The notes beneath the pieces are model-generated. The model saw only the letters and a list, made by a program, of their open reading frames with translations. It was not told the origin of the DNA and did not search any database. Made by a program: the position numbers and the translations under genes. A DNA stretch of 64,000 bases from UBA2588 sp964343075 (GTDB taxonomy: Bacteria; Chloroflexota; Dehalococcoidia; Lucifugimonadales; UBA3495): positions 1-64,000 of the forward strand of contig CAYFGT010000004.1 of assembly GCA_964343075.1 (NCBI GenBank). The letters run 5' to 3'. This document shows, in pieces, positions 53,457-62,599 of the stretch; the stretch's first letter is position 1; the number at the start of each line of letters is the position of its first letter.

Positions 53457-53811
53457 AACTGAGAACAGTCGCAGATTCATCTCTTTGCGTAAGAAAGGTG
53501 ACTTTAGCAAAGTATTCGAAGATGGAACGACTTTTACCAACGGCCTGATAGTCCTTAAAATGGCCTCTAACCAGCTTTCTGTAAACCGGTTCGGGATCAC
53601 AGTAAGTAGAAGAGTAGGCAACGCTGTTACTAGAAACAAAGCCAAGCGGCGACTGAAAGAAATTGTTAGAACTCTACAAATAAAACAAGGATGGGACGTG
53701 GTCCTGATCGCAAGGCCTCAGATTAAACCGGCCACCTATTCAGATATAAGGTGGTCCACAGTAGATTTATTTCAAAGGGCCAAGCTATTAGACCCACAGA
53801 CGAAAGTATAA
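53449..53811 (+). CDS. rnpA: Ribonuclease P protein component
   Basis: Protein subunit that helps the RNase P RNA mature tRNA 5' ends. The RNP motif is NRFGITVSRRVGNAVTRNKAKRRLKEIVR (residues about 42-70), and the N-terminal segment reads LRKKGDFSKVFEDG. The conventional TTG start at 53485 would cut off the family-typical LSRTENSRRF. The frame is open back to CTG 53449, which would supply it, overlaps the rpmH stop by eight bases and has GGGAG 11 bases before it. I give the longer form (120 residues); the TTG start gives 108. Either way it is coupled to rpmH. Confidence 0.92.
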   Translation: MSRTENSRRFISLRKKGDFSKVFEDGTTFTNGLIVLKMASNQLSVNRFGITVSRRVGNAVTRNKAKRRLKEIVRTLQIKQGWDVVLIARPQIKPATYSDIRWSTVDLFQRAKLLDPQTKV

Positions 53812-53815
53812 ACAC

Positions 53816-54025
53816 ATGAAGGCACTACCACTTGTCCTTATCAAAATGTACCAAACAACGATATCCCCATATCTACCATCAGTGTGTCGTTTTACACCGA
53901 CCTGTTCGGAATATGCTTACCAAAGCATAGAGGAGCACGGGGTAGTCAAAGGGCTAATCAAAACTTTGGTTCGAATAGGAAGATGTAATCCTTTGGGAGC
54001 CCAAGGGTACGATCCTGCAGAATAA
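53816..54025 (+). CDS. yidD: Membrane protein insertion efficiency factor YidD
   Basis: 69 residues with the full family signature: LVLIKMYQTTISPYLPSVCRFTPTCSEYAYQSIEEHGVVKG and IGRCNPLGAQGYDP. YidD is a small membrane-associated protein that assists YidC. It begins five bases after the rnpA stop. The conserved CRFTPTCSEYA cysteines are intact. Confidence 0.95.
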   Translation: MKALPLVLIKMYQTTISPYLPSVCRFTPTCSEYAYQSIEEHGVVKGLIKTLVRIGRCNPLGAQGYDPAE

Positions 54026-54047
54026 CTTTGTCAACATAATTAACAAT

Positions 54048-55241
54048 TTGAAGCTAATTTTTAATAACAAACCACAAATTCGTATAACCGTTATGGTATG
54101 CATCATACTGTCTTTAGGGATGATTAGTTGCATGCCAGGAGACCTTGGCAGAGCTGTCACAGGATGGAGTCCTGTAGTATATGACGCAGATGAGTCCCTT
54201 CTTATCACAGTTGATCAGAATGGATATATACACGCCTTCAATGACAACGGATACGATGGATTAAATCCAGCATGGAAATATCCTCAGAGCAAAGATGACC
54301 GATTGATTGGCGCATTCAACCCTCCTCTTATACACGGTAATTTTGTATTAGTAACCGGAGCCAGTGGAGACATCTACTCATTGAACAAGACCAATAGGTC
54401 ATTCTCCGATGGAGGATGGCGAGCTCCTGAAAGCCTCGGTAAAGACTTAGTTCCTATTTATGGAGGCCCCGCAATAAGTCCAGACGGCAACACAGTCTAT
54501 GTAGTCGATGTTGGAGTAGACGACAATGGGAATCGAGGCCAACTGCAAGGATACGACACAGAGACAGGCAAGCCTTTGGACTGGGTCTTTACGGCAGAGG
54601 GACCTATTTGGGGCACACCTGTTACCGAACAAGACCGAATTTACTTTGGGAGTCACGATAAAAACTTTTATTCCGTTGATACCGCTACCGGACTGGTTGA
54701 CTGGTCCTTCCCTACCAACGGGGCAGTAGTAAGCAAACCATCAATCTCAGAACAATTGGTACTATTCGGATCCTTTGATCGCAACTTGTACGCAATCGAG
54801 AAGAATTCGGGAGTTTTGCGATGGACTTTCCAAGGACCTAACTGGTTCTGGGCTACCCCAACTATCTCAGGCACGACTATATACGTGGCTTCAATGAACG
54901 GGACACTGCACGCGTTAGATCACAATGGAAACGAACTTTGGGTCTACGACCACAAAGAACCAATCGTCTCTTCACCTCTTATAACAAATTCTGGAATTGT
55001 AATTGTATCCATCGAAGGGAAATTGTCATTATTGGACTCAACCCCGCAAGACATCGGTGACTCCAGGGAAAAATCGACCTTGGAATTAGGAAACAATGGA
55101 TATAAAGCTCCCATGATAGCTGATAACGAATACATTTATGTACCGAGCCAGAGAGACCATCTCAAAAAGTTAAGGGTTTCCAGTGCAGGATTCAATGAGA
55201 TCTGGTGCTACGACCTGGAAGAGGAACAGTTCTGTGAATAA
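54048..55241 (+). CDS. PQQ-like beta-propeller lipoprotein (BamB-like)
   Basis: 397 residues from a TTG start. The N-terminus is a lipoprotein signal: NNKPQIRITVMVCIILSLGMISC, cysteine at about residue 28. After it come about six WD/PQQ-type blades with recurrent phrases such as PAWKYPQSKDDRLIGAFNPPLIHGNFVLV, YIYFGSHDKNFYSVDTATGLVDWSF and LVLFGSFDRNLYAIEKNSGVLRWTF. It sits between yidD and yidC, where most bacteria have no gene, so an extracytoplasmic helper for membrane-protein folding is a fair guess; BamB itself belongs to outer-membrane assembly. Ligand unknown. Confidence 0.85.
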   Translation: MKLIFNNKPQIRITVMVCIILSLGMISCMPGDLGRAVTGWSPVVYDADESLLITVDQNGYIHAFNDNGYDGLNPAWKYPQSKDDRLIGAFNPPLIHGNFVLVTGASGDIYSLNKTNRSFSDGGWRAPESLGKDLVPIYGGPAISPDGNTVYVVDVGVDDNGNRGQLQGYDTETGKPLDWVFTAEGPIWGTPVTEQDRIYFGSHDKNFYSVDTATGLVDWSFPTNGAVVSKPSISEQLVLFGSFDRNLYAIEKNSGVLRWTFQGPNWFWATPTISGTTIYVASMNGTLHALDHNGNELWVYDHKEPIVSSPLITNSGIVIVSIEGKLSLLDSTPQDIGDSREKSTLELGNNGYKAPMIADNEYIYVPSQRDHLKKLRVSSAGFNEIWCYDLEEEQFCE

Positions 55242-55268
55242 AATTTGCGCAAAACACATGGATAAATA

Positions 55269-56204
55269 ATGGAAATATTCGCATTACTTTGGACAGAAGT
55301 CATAATAAAACCGATGTTGAACACATTGATAGTGTTGTATGTCGTTTTCTTCCAAAACATGGCAATAGCAATATTGCTATTTACGGTGATCGTAAGACTT
55401 GTGACCCTTCCGCTTACCTTAAAGCAACTTCGTCAAATGAAGAAAATGACCGAACTCCAGCCCAAAATGCGCGAGGTCCAAACTAAATTCGCTGGAGACC
55501 GCACTAGAATTTCCCAAGAAACCATGAAAGTGTACAGGGATGCAGGAGTGAGTCCTGTGGGATGTCTTGGACCGTTAATCATCCAAATGCCTATCTTGAT
55601 AGGTCTATTTCGAGTATTAATCCAGATTCTCTATACTACCCCTGATGATTTGATAGGCTATTCAGAACGCGTGTATTCTTGGTTGACTTTCGTTCCAGTT
55701 CACCAAGCAGTACCTATTAATGCACAATTCTTATGGTTGGATCTAGGAGCCCCCGACCCTTCTCCAATAATTATACCTTTCTTAGTTGCGGCAACCACCT
55801 TCCTGCAACAGAAGATGACCACCACACCGTCTCCCGATCCTAGGCAACAATCTAGTCAGGCAATGATGCTATGGATGATCCCGATCATGTTAGGATTCTT
55901 CGCATTACAATTCCCTGCGGGATTATCTATGTATTGGATCGTTTCCAATTTGATAGGAGTAGGAATACAATATTTTATAACTGGATGGCAGCCGTTATGG
56001 CCGCTATTCCCTAAACGAATCCCTCAGGATTCCCAGCAAACTCAAAGGTCCAGACAGCGACCAAATAATAAGCCAAATAACAATTCATCGGAGGTAAACG
56101 ATGGAAACAGTAGAACGCAGCGCCCGCACAGTCGAAGAAGCCGTAGAACTCGCCCTGATGGAACTAAACGTAGACCGAACCGAGGTAGAAGTCGAAACAA
56201 TTAA
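55269..56204 (+). CDS. yidC: Membrane protein insertase YidC (short, Gram-positive type)
   Basis: 311 residues, without the large periplasmic P1 domain of E. coli YidC. The Oxa1/Alb3/YidC core: AIAILLFTVIVRLVTLPLTLKQLRQMKKM with the hydrophilic-groove arginine, MREVQTKFAGDRTRISQETMKVYRDAGVSPVGCLGPLIIQMPILIGLFR, and three further membrane segments ending in FFALQFPAGLSMYWIVSNLIGVGIQYF. The C-terminus is a long Asn/Arg-rich basic tail (about 60 residues) suited to ribosome contact. The last 104 bases overlap the start of the next gene in another frame. Confidence 0.95.
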   Translation: MEIFALLWTEVIIKPMLNTLIVLYVVFFQNMAIAILLFTVIVRLVTLPLTLKQLRQMKKMTELQPKMREVQTKFAGDRTRISQETMKVYRDAGVSPVGCLGPLIIQMPILIGLFRVLIQILYTTPDDLIGYSERVYSWLTFVPVHQAVPINAQFLWLDLGAPDPSPIIIPFLVAATTFLQQKMTTTPSPDPRQQSSQAMMLWMIPIMLGFFALQFPAGLSMYWIVSNLIGVGIQYFITGWQPLWPLFPKRIPQDSQQTQRSRQRPNNKPNNNSSEVNDGNSRTQRPHSRRSRRTRPDGTKRRPNRGRSRNN

Positions 56205-56865
56205 CCGCGGAAAGGCAGGGTTTTTAGGCATCGGAGGAGAACTCGCAAGGGTTAGGGTTAGTCTTAAATCACAAAATGCTCAAAGAGCGAGCAAGCCCAA
56301 ACGGAGTCGCCCGCCCAATCAACCACGTACCCCTAGAGCAACCAAGCCAAGATCAACACAAAAAGCTGAGACATCTCAACAAACAACAGAAATTGTAAAT
56401 AACGAAGAAATTTCCGCATTAGCAATTACTACTGTTAATGACATACTCACAGCGACAAATGTAGACGTGGTTTGTAACATTAGCTCACACCATAATTTGG
56501 CAGAAGGGACAGTGGCTTTAGAATTGAGCGGTAGCGATACAGGACTCTTAATCGGCCGAAGAGGCCAAACTCTCATGTCGCTACAATTTTTGGTGAACTC
56601 AATAGTACGCTCGAAATCAGGAGAGAACATCAGGATCGCAATAGATGCTGAAGGATACCGAGATAGACGAGAAAACACATTGAAAGAAATGGCAATCAGA
56701 GTAGCTGACAGGGTAAAAGAGACTGGGCGAAGTATCACTCTCGAACCGATGAATGCAGCAGATCGTCGAATCATTCATGTATCCCTTACGGAATATGAAG
56801 GGGTGAGAACAGAAAGTGTGGGTGAAGCCGACAATCGTAAAGTGGAGATATTCCCAGACGATTAA
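56101..56865 (+). CDS. jag: Jag/KhpB RNA-binding protein
   Basis: 254 residues. Jag_N domain at 1-60 (SARTVEEAVELALMELNVDRTEVEVE, NRGKAGFLGIGGELARV), basic linker, KH domain with GLLIGRRGQTLMSLQFLVN, then an R3H domain ending in LEPMNAADRRIIHVSL. The R3H core holds R and H at the expected spacing. KhpB binds RNA and affects cell division and elongation. GGAGG six bases before ATG 56101 fixes the start inside yidC. The Jag_N domain matches from its first residues, so the overlap is real. It closes the conserved rpmH-to-jag order. Confidence 0.95.
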   Translation: METVERSARTVEEAVELALMELNVDRTEVEVETINRGKAGFLGIGGELARVRVSLKSQNAQRASKPKRSRPPNQPRTPRATKPRSTQKAETSQQTTEIVNNEEISALAITTVNDILTATNVDVVCNISSHHNLAEGTVALELSGSDTGLLIGRRGQTLMSLQFLVNSIVRSKSGENIRIAIDAEGYRDRRENTLKEMAIRVADRVKETGRSITLEPMNAADRRIIHVSLTEYEGVRTESVGEADNRKVEIFPDD

Positions 56866-56927
56866 CAGACACAAAATTGATTCATCCGTACCAGGCTATA
56901 AATTAGTAACCCAAAAGTGAGTGGACC

Positions 56928-58364
56928 TTGGATAACAAAGCTTACAATATCGGTGCTGAGCGACCCCGCGAAGAATGCGGGGTTGTGGCCGTCTATTCCC
57001 AGCGGGAGGAAACGAGCAGGCTTGCTTTCTTCGGTTTGTATGCCTTGCAGCACCGGGGACAAGAAAGCGCTGGCATAGCGTCAGCGGACCTCCATGACAT
57101 TCATGTCCACACAGATATGGGCTTAGTGTCTCAAGTATTCAGAGAGGATAGTCTCAGTAACTTGAAAGGACATCTCGTAATAGGTCACACTCGCTATTCC
57201 ACTACTGGCAGTAGCAACCCTTGTAATGCGCAGCCTATTCTTGTAGAAGGAATTCATGGCAAACTAGCTTTAGCCAATAACGGGAACATTATCAACGCAT
57301 CTAAGTTGAAAACTCAGCAACAGTCGGAATGGAATTGTTCATATGCCTCGACAACTGATTCAGAAGTGTTGGCACACCAATTAGCAAATTCTCCGGGAGC
57401 TGATTGGCATGATCGCGTCAAACAATTCATGCGTACCGTTCAAGGCGCTTACTCGATGGTAGCCTTGACAAAAGACACCTTAATCGCTGCCCGTGACCCT
57501 TTAGGTATTCGGCCTCTGTGCCTAGGAAAATGGCAAGATGGGTGGATCGTTGCCTCTGAAACCTGTGCTTTGGACCATGTCGGAGCAGAATTTGTCAAAG
57601 AACTAGACCCAGGAGAAATTGTTACTATTTGCGACGGAAGACTAGAAACAAGTTTGTACACATTAACTCCAAACCCCAGGCGGTTATGCGTCTTCGAGCT
57701 TATCTATTTTGCTCGTCCAGATAGCAAGTTAGACGACCATCTCGTCTATTCTGTGAGGAAACAACTAGGCGCTCAACTAGCTCGGGAACACCCGGTTGAT
57801 GCGGATTTAGTGATAGGTGTACCAGACTCATCTACATCTGCAGCGGTTGGTTACTCTGTAGAGTCAGGGATTCCATTCAGTGACGGACTGATTAAGAACC
57901 GTTACGTAGGACGCACCTTTATAGAACCCGAACAGAGTTTAAGGGACATTGGCGTCAGACAAAAATTCAATCCCTTAACAGAAGTGATTGCGGGAAAGCG
58001 TTTGGTTGTGGTCGATGATAGTATTGTACGCGGTACAACAACCCCACACGTCGTCAATTTACTCAAGAAATCAGGAGCGACAGAAGTCCACTTGCGTGTT
58101 TGCGCTCCCCCAATTAAGCATCCTTGCTACATGGGAGTAGATATGGCATCCAGAGAAGAACTCATCGCATCCAACAAATCTATTAAAGAAATAAAGGATT
58201 ACATAAAATGTGATTCTCTGGGATACCTTAGTGTTGAGAATTTATTAAAGGTGGTCGCCAACAAATCTGGAGGCTTCTGCGATGCATGCTTTACGGGAAA
58301 CTATCCAGTACCCGTACAGTTAGAAATGACTAAATTATCACTAGAACATACCGAAGCCCGTTAA
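56928..58364 (+). CDS. purF: Amidophosphoribosyltransferase
   Basis: 478 residues from a TTG start. First step of purine synthesis: PRPP plus glutamine to phosphoribosylamine. A 16-residue propeptide precedes the nucleophile in REECGVVAVYS (C17). Glutaminase features GHTRYSTTG and ALANNGNI; PRPP loop VVVDDSIVRGTTT. Cysteines in RRLCVFE, CAPPIKHPCY and CDACFTGNYP match the Fe-S ligands of the Bacillus-type enzyme. It is the first of three pur genes, 62 bases after jag. Confidence 0.97.
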   Translation: MDNKAYNIGAERPREECGVVAVYSQREETSRLAFFGLYALQHRGQESAGIASADLHDIHVHTDMGLVSQVFREDSLSNLKGHLVIGHTRYSTTGSSNPCNAQPILVEGIHGKLALANNGNIINASKLKTQQQSEWNCSYASTTDSEVLAHQLANSPGADWHDRVKQFMRTVQGAYSMVALTKDTLIAARDPLGIRPLCLGKWQDGWIVASETCALDHVGAEFVKELDPGEIVTICDGRLETSLYTLTPNPRRLCVFELIYFARPDSKLDDHLVYSVRKQLGAQLAREHPVDADLVIGVPDSSTSAAVGYSVESGIPFSDGLIKNRYVGRTFIEPEQSLRDIGVRQKFNPLTEVIAGKRLVVVDDSIVRGTTTPHVVNLLKKSGATEVHLRVCAPPIKHPCYMGVDMASREELIASNKSIKEIKDYIKCDSLGYLSVENLLKVVANKSGGFCDACFTGNYPVPVQLEMTKLSLEHTEAR

Positions 58365-58405
58365 CAGCAAAGAATCGATGGAGCAGAGATAACAAGGAAT
58401 TTACA

Positions 58406-59425
58406 ATGAGTGCATCTTATTCCTCAGCGGGGATCAACCTCGACCAGATGGACATCCTTAAAGACACCTTCAAGGCGTTCGCTAATCTGACAAAAACAAC
58501 TAACGTAATTAACAATTCTGGTAGTTTTGCCGGCCTCTACAAATTACCTCAATTCAAGAACCCAGTCTTAGTCGCAGGAACTGATGGAGTTGGAACCAAG
58601 TTAAAAATCGCGGCAGCAATGGGTCACTATGAATCGCTTGGCAAAGACTTAGTGATCTTAAATTCAAATGACATTGTCTGCAAAGGCGCCCATCCATTGT
58701 TTTTCTTGAATTACATTGCATTTAGCCAATTCAATCAGCATATGTTGGAATCATTAATGAAAGGTATGGTTTGGGCTTGTAAGACTTTAGGTTGCAGTCT
58801 AATCAGCGGGGAAACAGCCAATATGCCAGGAGTCTACGATGACAATGAATTCGATCTAGCTGGTTTCATCGTTGGTGCTGCAGAAGAAAAAAACCTAATC
58901 CTAGCTGAAGATATCAACCCAGGCGACCTAGTATATGCCCTTACATCGAACGGAATACACACAAATGGATATAGCCTAGTCCGTCAAGTATTCAATTTAG
59001 ACAAAAACCCTTCCGCCCTGTTTCACAACATAGATGACCTCAAACACACACTGGGAGAAGAATTGTTAAAACCTCATCGTGACTACTACCACGTGCTGAA
59101 AGATGCGTTCAACCACATCAAAGGACTGTCGCACATCACCGGGGGAGGAATGCCTGGCAAGATAAAATCTATTCTCCCAGAAGGGCTCAAGGTAACAATA
59201 GACAAAAAGTCGTGGTCTGTACCACCCATATTCCAAATAATACAGAAGGAAGGGCTCATAGCCGATACCGAAATGTTCAATGTCTTCAACATGGGAATAG
59301 GGATGGTAATCATAGTGGACCCTGATGCCGAAAATTCACTCCGTATTCAAATACCAGAGGCATTGAAAATCGGCCAAGTGTCTGAATTAGACAATCAATC
59401 TGCTCCGTTGGTTCAATTCGAATAG
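58406..59425 (+). CDS. purM: Phosphoribosylformylglycinamidine cyclo-ligase
   Basis: 339 residues. AIR synthetase, which closes the imidazole ring of purines with ATP. VAGTDGVGTKLKIA and LISGETANMPGVY are the ATP/phosphate loops; ISHITGGGMPGKI is the C-terminal glycine-rich signature. The usual ALD-type GVDIDAG start is replaced by YSSAGINLDQMDILKDTF, still within family variation. It lies 41 bases after purF and 13 before purH. Confidence 0.95.
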   Translation: MSASYSSAGINLDQMDILKDTFKAFANLTKTTNVINNSGSFAGLYKLPQFKNPVLVAGTDGVGTKLKIAAAMGHYESLGKDLVILNSNDIVCKGAHPLFFLNYIAFSQFNQHMLESLMKGMVWACKTLGCSLISGETANMPGVYDDNEFDLAGFIVGAAEEKNLILAEDINPGDLVYALTSNGIHTNGYSLVRQVFNLDKNPSALFHNIDDLKHTLGEELLKPHRDYYHVLKDAFNHIKGLSHITGGGMPGKIKSILPEGLKVTIDKKSWSVPPIFQIIQKEGLIADTEMFNVFNMGIGMVIIVDPDAENSLRIQIPEALKIGQVSELDNQSAPLVQFE

Positions 59426-59438
59426 TCAAGGTGAAAAT

Positions 59439-60980
59439 ATGAAAGCTTTACTCAGCGTATATGACAAAACAGGAATCTCAGACTTAGGGAAAGTCTTAAC
59501 TTCAAACGGAATACAACTCGTAAGCACCGGAGGAACATATTCCCAGTTATCCTCCGCAAACCTACCTGTTCTGCAGGTAGCAGATATAACCGGATTCCCT
59601 GAAATGCTAGGCGGTCGAGTAAAAACCTTACATCCAAATATACATGCAGGCATTTTAGCCAAACGTGAAGATCCTGATCAACTTGCTGAATTAAGTAAAC
59701 ACGGGATAGAACAGATTGATATCGTAGTCGTGAATCTGTATCCATTCCAAGAGACCATTAATAAACCTGACGTCACCTTAGATGAAGCACTTGAGAACAT
59801 TGATATAGGCGGGCCCACCATGTTGAGAGCTGCAGCCAAGAATTTCTTGTCGGTAGTCGTACTGGTGGACCCTGATGATTACCAATGGGTCGCTGCGAAA
59901 ATTATCAATAACCAGCTGAACCCTGTAGACAGGCAGCACTTAGCAGCCAAGGCGTTCAAACACGTATCCGACTATGACAGAACAATAAACTCATATTTGT
60001 CTACAGCGGATTCTGGCGACCATACTCTGCCTCACAACTTATCATTAAATCTGACCAAATTAGAAGAATTACGTTATGGTGAAAACCCCCACCAGTCCGC
60101 CGCTCTGTATTCCGCTAGCAGCCCTGCGAACTTAGGGATTGCAGGGGCAAAACAGATACATGGCAAAGAATTGTCCTTCAATAACATATTAGATGCTAAC
60201 GCTGCGTGGAGCATCGTAAACGACTTCGAGGAACCCACAATAGCAATAATCAAACATGGCAATTCATGTGGGCTTTGTAGCAATGCAGACATAACAGAAG
60301 CCTATCGTAGAGCTTTAGAAGGAGATCCTGTTTCGGCGTTTGGTGGGATCATAGGTAGTAACTGCGTAGTCAACGCAGCAATGGCGCAAGAAATGAAAGA
60401 TGTTTTCTACGAAGTATTGCTAGCACCTGGGTTCGAGCCCGAAGCTCTAGAGATTCTACAAAAACGCAGAAATCTAAGAATCCTAACAGTAGCCAAAGAG
60501 CAGCACTCACCCAACAATACGTATAGCTATGATTACAGACTAATTACAGGGGGGTTCCTGGTCCAGACACAAGATAATATACAAGAAGACTTTGCCAAAT
60601 GGAATTGTGTCACCCGTAGAGAACCCAATGCATCTGAATATGAAGACCTCGTGTTTGCCTGGAGAGCGGCGAAACACATTAAATCAAACGCTATCGTGTT
60701 CGCCAAAGATAAAACACTGACCGGTATGGGGGCAGGGCAACCTAATCGAGTAGTAAGTGTCCACTTATCCGAACGGGTTGCTGGAGAAAAAGCTCCAGGT
60801 AGCGTGTTGGCGTCGGACGCTTTCTTCCCATTCCCAGATAACATAGAATTAGCAGCAGCAGCGGGAATCACGGCTGTCATCCAGCCAGGAGGCTCTATCC
60901 GCGACGAAGAAGTTATCAATGCAGCCAATCAACACAATTTAGCAATGCTATTTACAGGGACTAGGCATTTCAAACATTAA
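59439..60980 (+). CDS. purH: Bifunctional AICAR transformylase/IMP cyclohydrolase
   Basis: 513 residues; last two steps to IMP. The N-terminal MGS-like IMP cyclohydrolase has LLSVYDKTGI, STGGTY and GGRVKTLHPNIHAGIL. The C-terminal AICAR transformylase has LRYGENPHQSAALY and IIKHGNSCGLC, where the catalytic Lys-His is kept and the usual NPCG reads NSCG. AKDKTLTGMGAGQPNRV and GSIRDEEVI are also conserved. Length normal. Co-transcribed with purF and purM. Confidence 0.96.
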   Translation: MKALLSVYDKTGISDLGKVLTSNGIQLVSTGGTYSQLSSANLPVLQVADITGFPEMLGGRVKTLHPNIHAGILAKREDPDQLAELSKHGIEQIDIVVVNLYPFQETINKPDVTLDEALENIDIGGPTMLRAAAKNFLSVVVLVDPDDYQWVAAKIINNQLNPVDRQHLAAKAFKHVSDYDRTINSYLSTADSGDHTLPHNLSLNLTKLEELRYGENPHQSAALYSASSPANLGIAGAKQIHGKELSFNNILDANAAWSIVNDFEEPTIAIIKHGNSCGLCSNADITEAYRRALEGDPVSAFGGIIGSNCVVNAAMAQEMKDVFYEVLLAPGFEPEALEILQKRRNLRILTVAKEQHSPNNTYSYDYRLITGGFLVQTQDNIQEDFAKWNCVTRREPNASEYEDLVFAWRAAKHIKSNAIVFAKDKTLTGMGAGQPNRVVSVHLSERVAGEKAPGSVLASDAFFPFPDNIELAAAAGITAVIQPGGSIRDEEVINAANQHNLAMLFTGTRHFKH

Positions 60981-60990
60981 GGTGTAAGAA

Positions 60991-61761
60991 TTGAGATCTA
61001 CTGTTGACATAATAATTCCAGTCTACAATGAAGAAGAGACTTTGCCTCGAAGCATAATGTTGCTGGTTGAATTCGCTAATCGAAACCTATTTAACCCTTG
61101 GAGAATAATAATAGCCGACAATGGATCTACTGACCAAACAGCATCTATTTCAGAAGCCCTAGGGCAACGATTCCCTGGTGTAGAGTATTTGAATATACCT
61201 AGAAAAGGGAGGGGGATAGCGCTAAAGACGGCGTGGCTGGACAGTAATGCCGATATTGTCCTATACATGGATGTCGACCTGTCAACAGATCTCAGCGCCT
61301 TACCTGTTGCCTTGGAGGCTCTGGAGACCCGTGCACACATCGCAATTGGGAGTCGATTGATGTCGGGCGCTCGCACTACAAGAAGTTTCAAGCGATCAGT
61401 CCTGTCTGTTGGATATAACATGCTAATCAAATTGTTTTTCTTCTCCTCTTTCTCTGACGCACAATGCGGGTTCAAAGCCTTAACAAGAGAGGCAGCAGAA
61501 CTCATTGTTCCGCATATCAAAAACAATAATTGGTTTTTCGACACCGAACTACTCATAATAGCAGACCAAAACAAATTCACAATTGAAGAAATCCCTGTAA
61601 CATGGATAGAAGACTCTGATAGTCGAGTTAACATAATCAAAACAGTATGGGAAGACATCAAGGGTTTAATGCGGCTTAGATTTACCTCTATGACACATAT
61701 TGAACCTCCGGCATTGCATACCGAACCTAATGATCATGTAGGTAATCATCCTTATAAATAA
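60991..61761 (+). CDS. Family 2 glycosyltransferase (dolichyl/polyprenyl-phosphate sugar synthase-like)
   Basis: 256 residues from a TTG start. GT-A fold: IIIPVYNEEETLPRSI, ADNGSTDQTASI, and the metal-binding DxD-like DVDLSTDLSALP. AQCGFKALTREAAELI and WFFDTELLIIADQNKFTIEEIPVTW match polyprenyl-phosphate hexose synthases of the Alg5/DPM group. No membrane segment. It would transfer a hexose from a nucleotide sugar to a lipid phosphate at the cytoplasmic face. It follows purH by 10 bases. Confidence 0.88.
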   Translation: MRSTVDIIIPVYNEEETLPRSIMLLVEFANRNLFNPWRIIIADNGSTDQTASISEALGQRFPGVEYLNIPRKGRGIALKTAWLDSNADIVLYMDVDLSTDLSALPVALEALETRAHIAIGSRLMSGARTTRSFKRSVLSVGYNMLIKLFFFSSFSDAQCGFKALTREAAELIVPHIKNNNWFFDTELLIIADQNKFTIEEIPVTWIEDSDSRVNIIKTVWEDIKGLMRLRFTSMTHIEPPALHTEPNDHVGNHPYK

Positions 61762-61771
61762 TGGAGAATAA

Positions 61772-62566
61772 ATGGACTTAAATCTAGAAGGGAAAAGTGT
61801 AATCATAACAGGAGGAGGCTCCAATATTGGTAGAGCAATTAGTCACGCCTTCGGTGCAGAAACCGCCAACATTACCATCGCGGAACTGGTAAAAGAACAC
61901 GGGGACAAGGTGGCCAAGGAGATTTTATCCAGTCACCCCAAAGCACAAGTGAATGTAATCCAAACTGATATAACTAAACCCGACCAAGTTCGAAGTATGG
62001 TTGATGAGACCTTGTCGACGTTTGGGAGTATCGATGTGTTAGTTAACAATGTTGGGTGGACTATTGATCGGCTTTTTACCGAAAAAGAGCGTGATGAATG
62101 GGAGAAAGAGGTCCAAGTCAACTTATGGGGTCCAATCAATTGCTTCGATGCGGTATTGCCACATATGATAGACGCACAGGGCGGGTCAATAGTCTCGATT
62201 GCCTCAGACGCAGGCAGGATGGGTGAATATCGGGAAGCTGTGTATTCAGCATGCAAAGGAGGGGTAATAGCCTTAACGAAAGCTATCGCTCGCGAAAATG
62301 GAAGATATGGGATCCGAGGAAATATAGTATGTCCTGGATTGATAGTACCTCCTCGAGACGAATCAATCAGCGAAGAAAGCATGTGGAATGACATGAGAGA
62401 TATTTTCACAGATGAAGTCTTAGAAAAAGTCAAACGTGGGTACATATTGAGGAGAATGGGGACAGCTCCAGAAGTAGCAAACGCAGTCGTATTCCTTGCT
62501 TCTGATGCCGCAAGTTTCATCACTGGCCAAACCGTAAGTGTTAGTGGTGGATATACTATGATGTAA
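61772..62566 (+). CDS. Short-chain dehydrogenase/reductase
   Basis: 264 residues of the classical SDR family. Cofactor motif ITGGGSNIGRAI (about 12-23), VNNVGWTI for the adenine ring, catalytic serine in SIVSIASDAG, and Y-x3-K in YSACKGG. The C-terminal GQTVSVSGGYTMM is typical of the FabG-like group. NAD(P)-dependent oxidation or reduction of an alcohol or ketone; substrate unknown. It lies 10 bases after the glycosyltransferase and 33 before the flavin oxidoreductase. Confidence 0.92.
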   Translation: MDLNLEGKSVIITGGGSNIGRAISHAFGAETANITIAELVKEHGDKVAKEILSSHPKAQVNVIQTDITKPDQVRSMVDETLSTFGSIDVLVNNVGWTIDRLFTEKERDEWEKEVQVNLWGPINCFDAVLPHMIDAQGGSIVSIASDAGRMGEYREAVYSACKGGVIALTKAIARENGRYGIRGNIVCPGLIVPPRDESISEESMWNDMRDIFTDEVLEKVKRGYILRRMGTAPEVANAVVFLASDAASFITGQTVSVSGGYTMM

Positions 62567-62599
62567 CTCAAACACAACTTAATTCAAGAGGAGACACAA

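Noticed and set aside
61933..62577. Long antisense frame (214 codons) across the SDR gene
   Set aside because: It mirrors a clear SDR gene with intact motifs and shows no family pattern; the same applies to the 212-codon antisense frame over the glycosyltransferase at 61023-61661.
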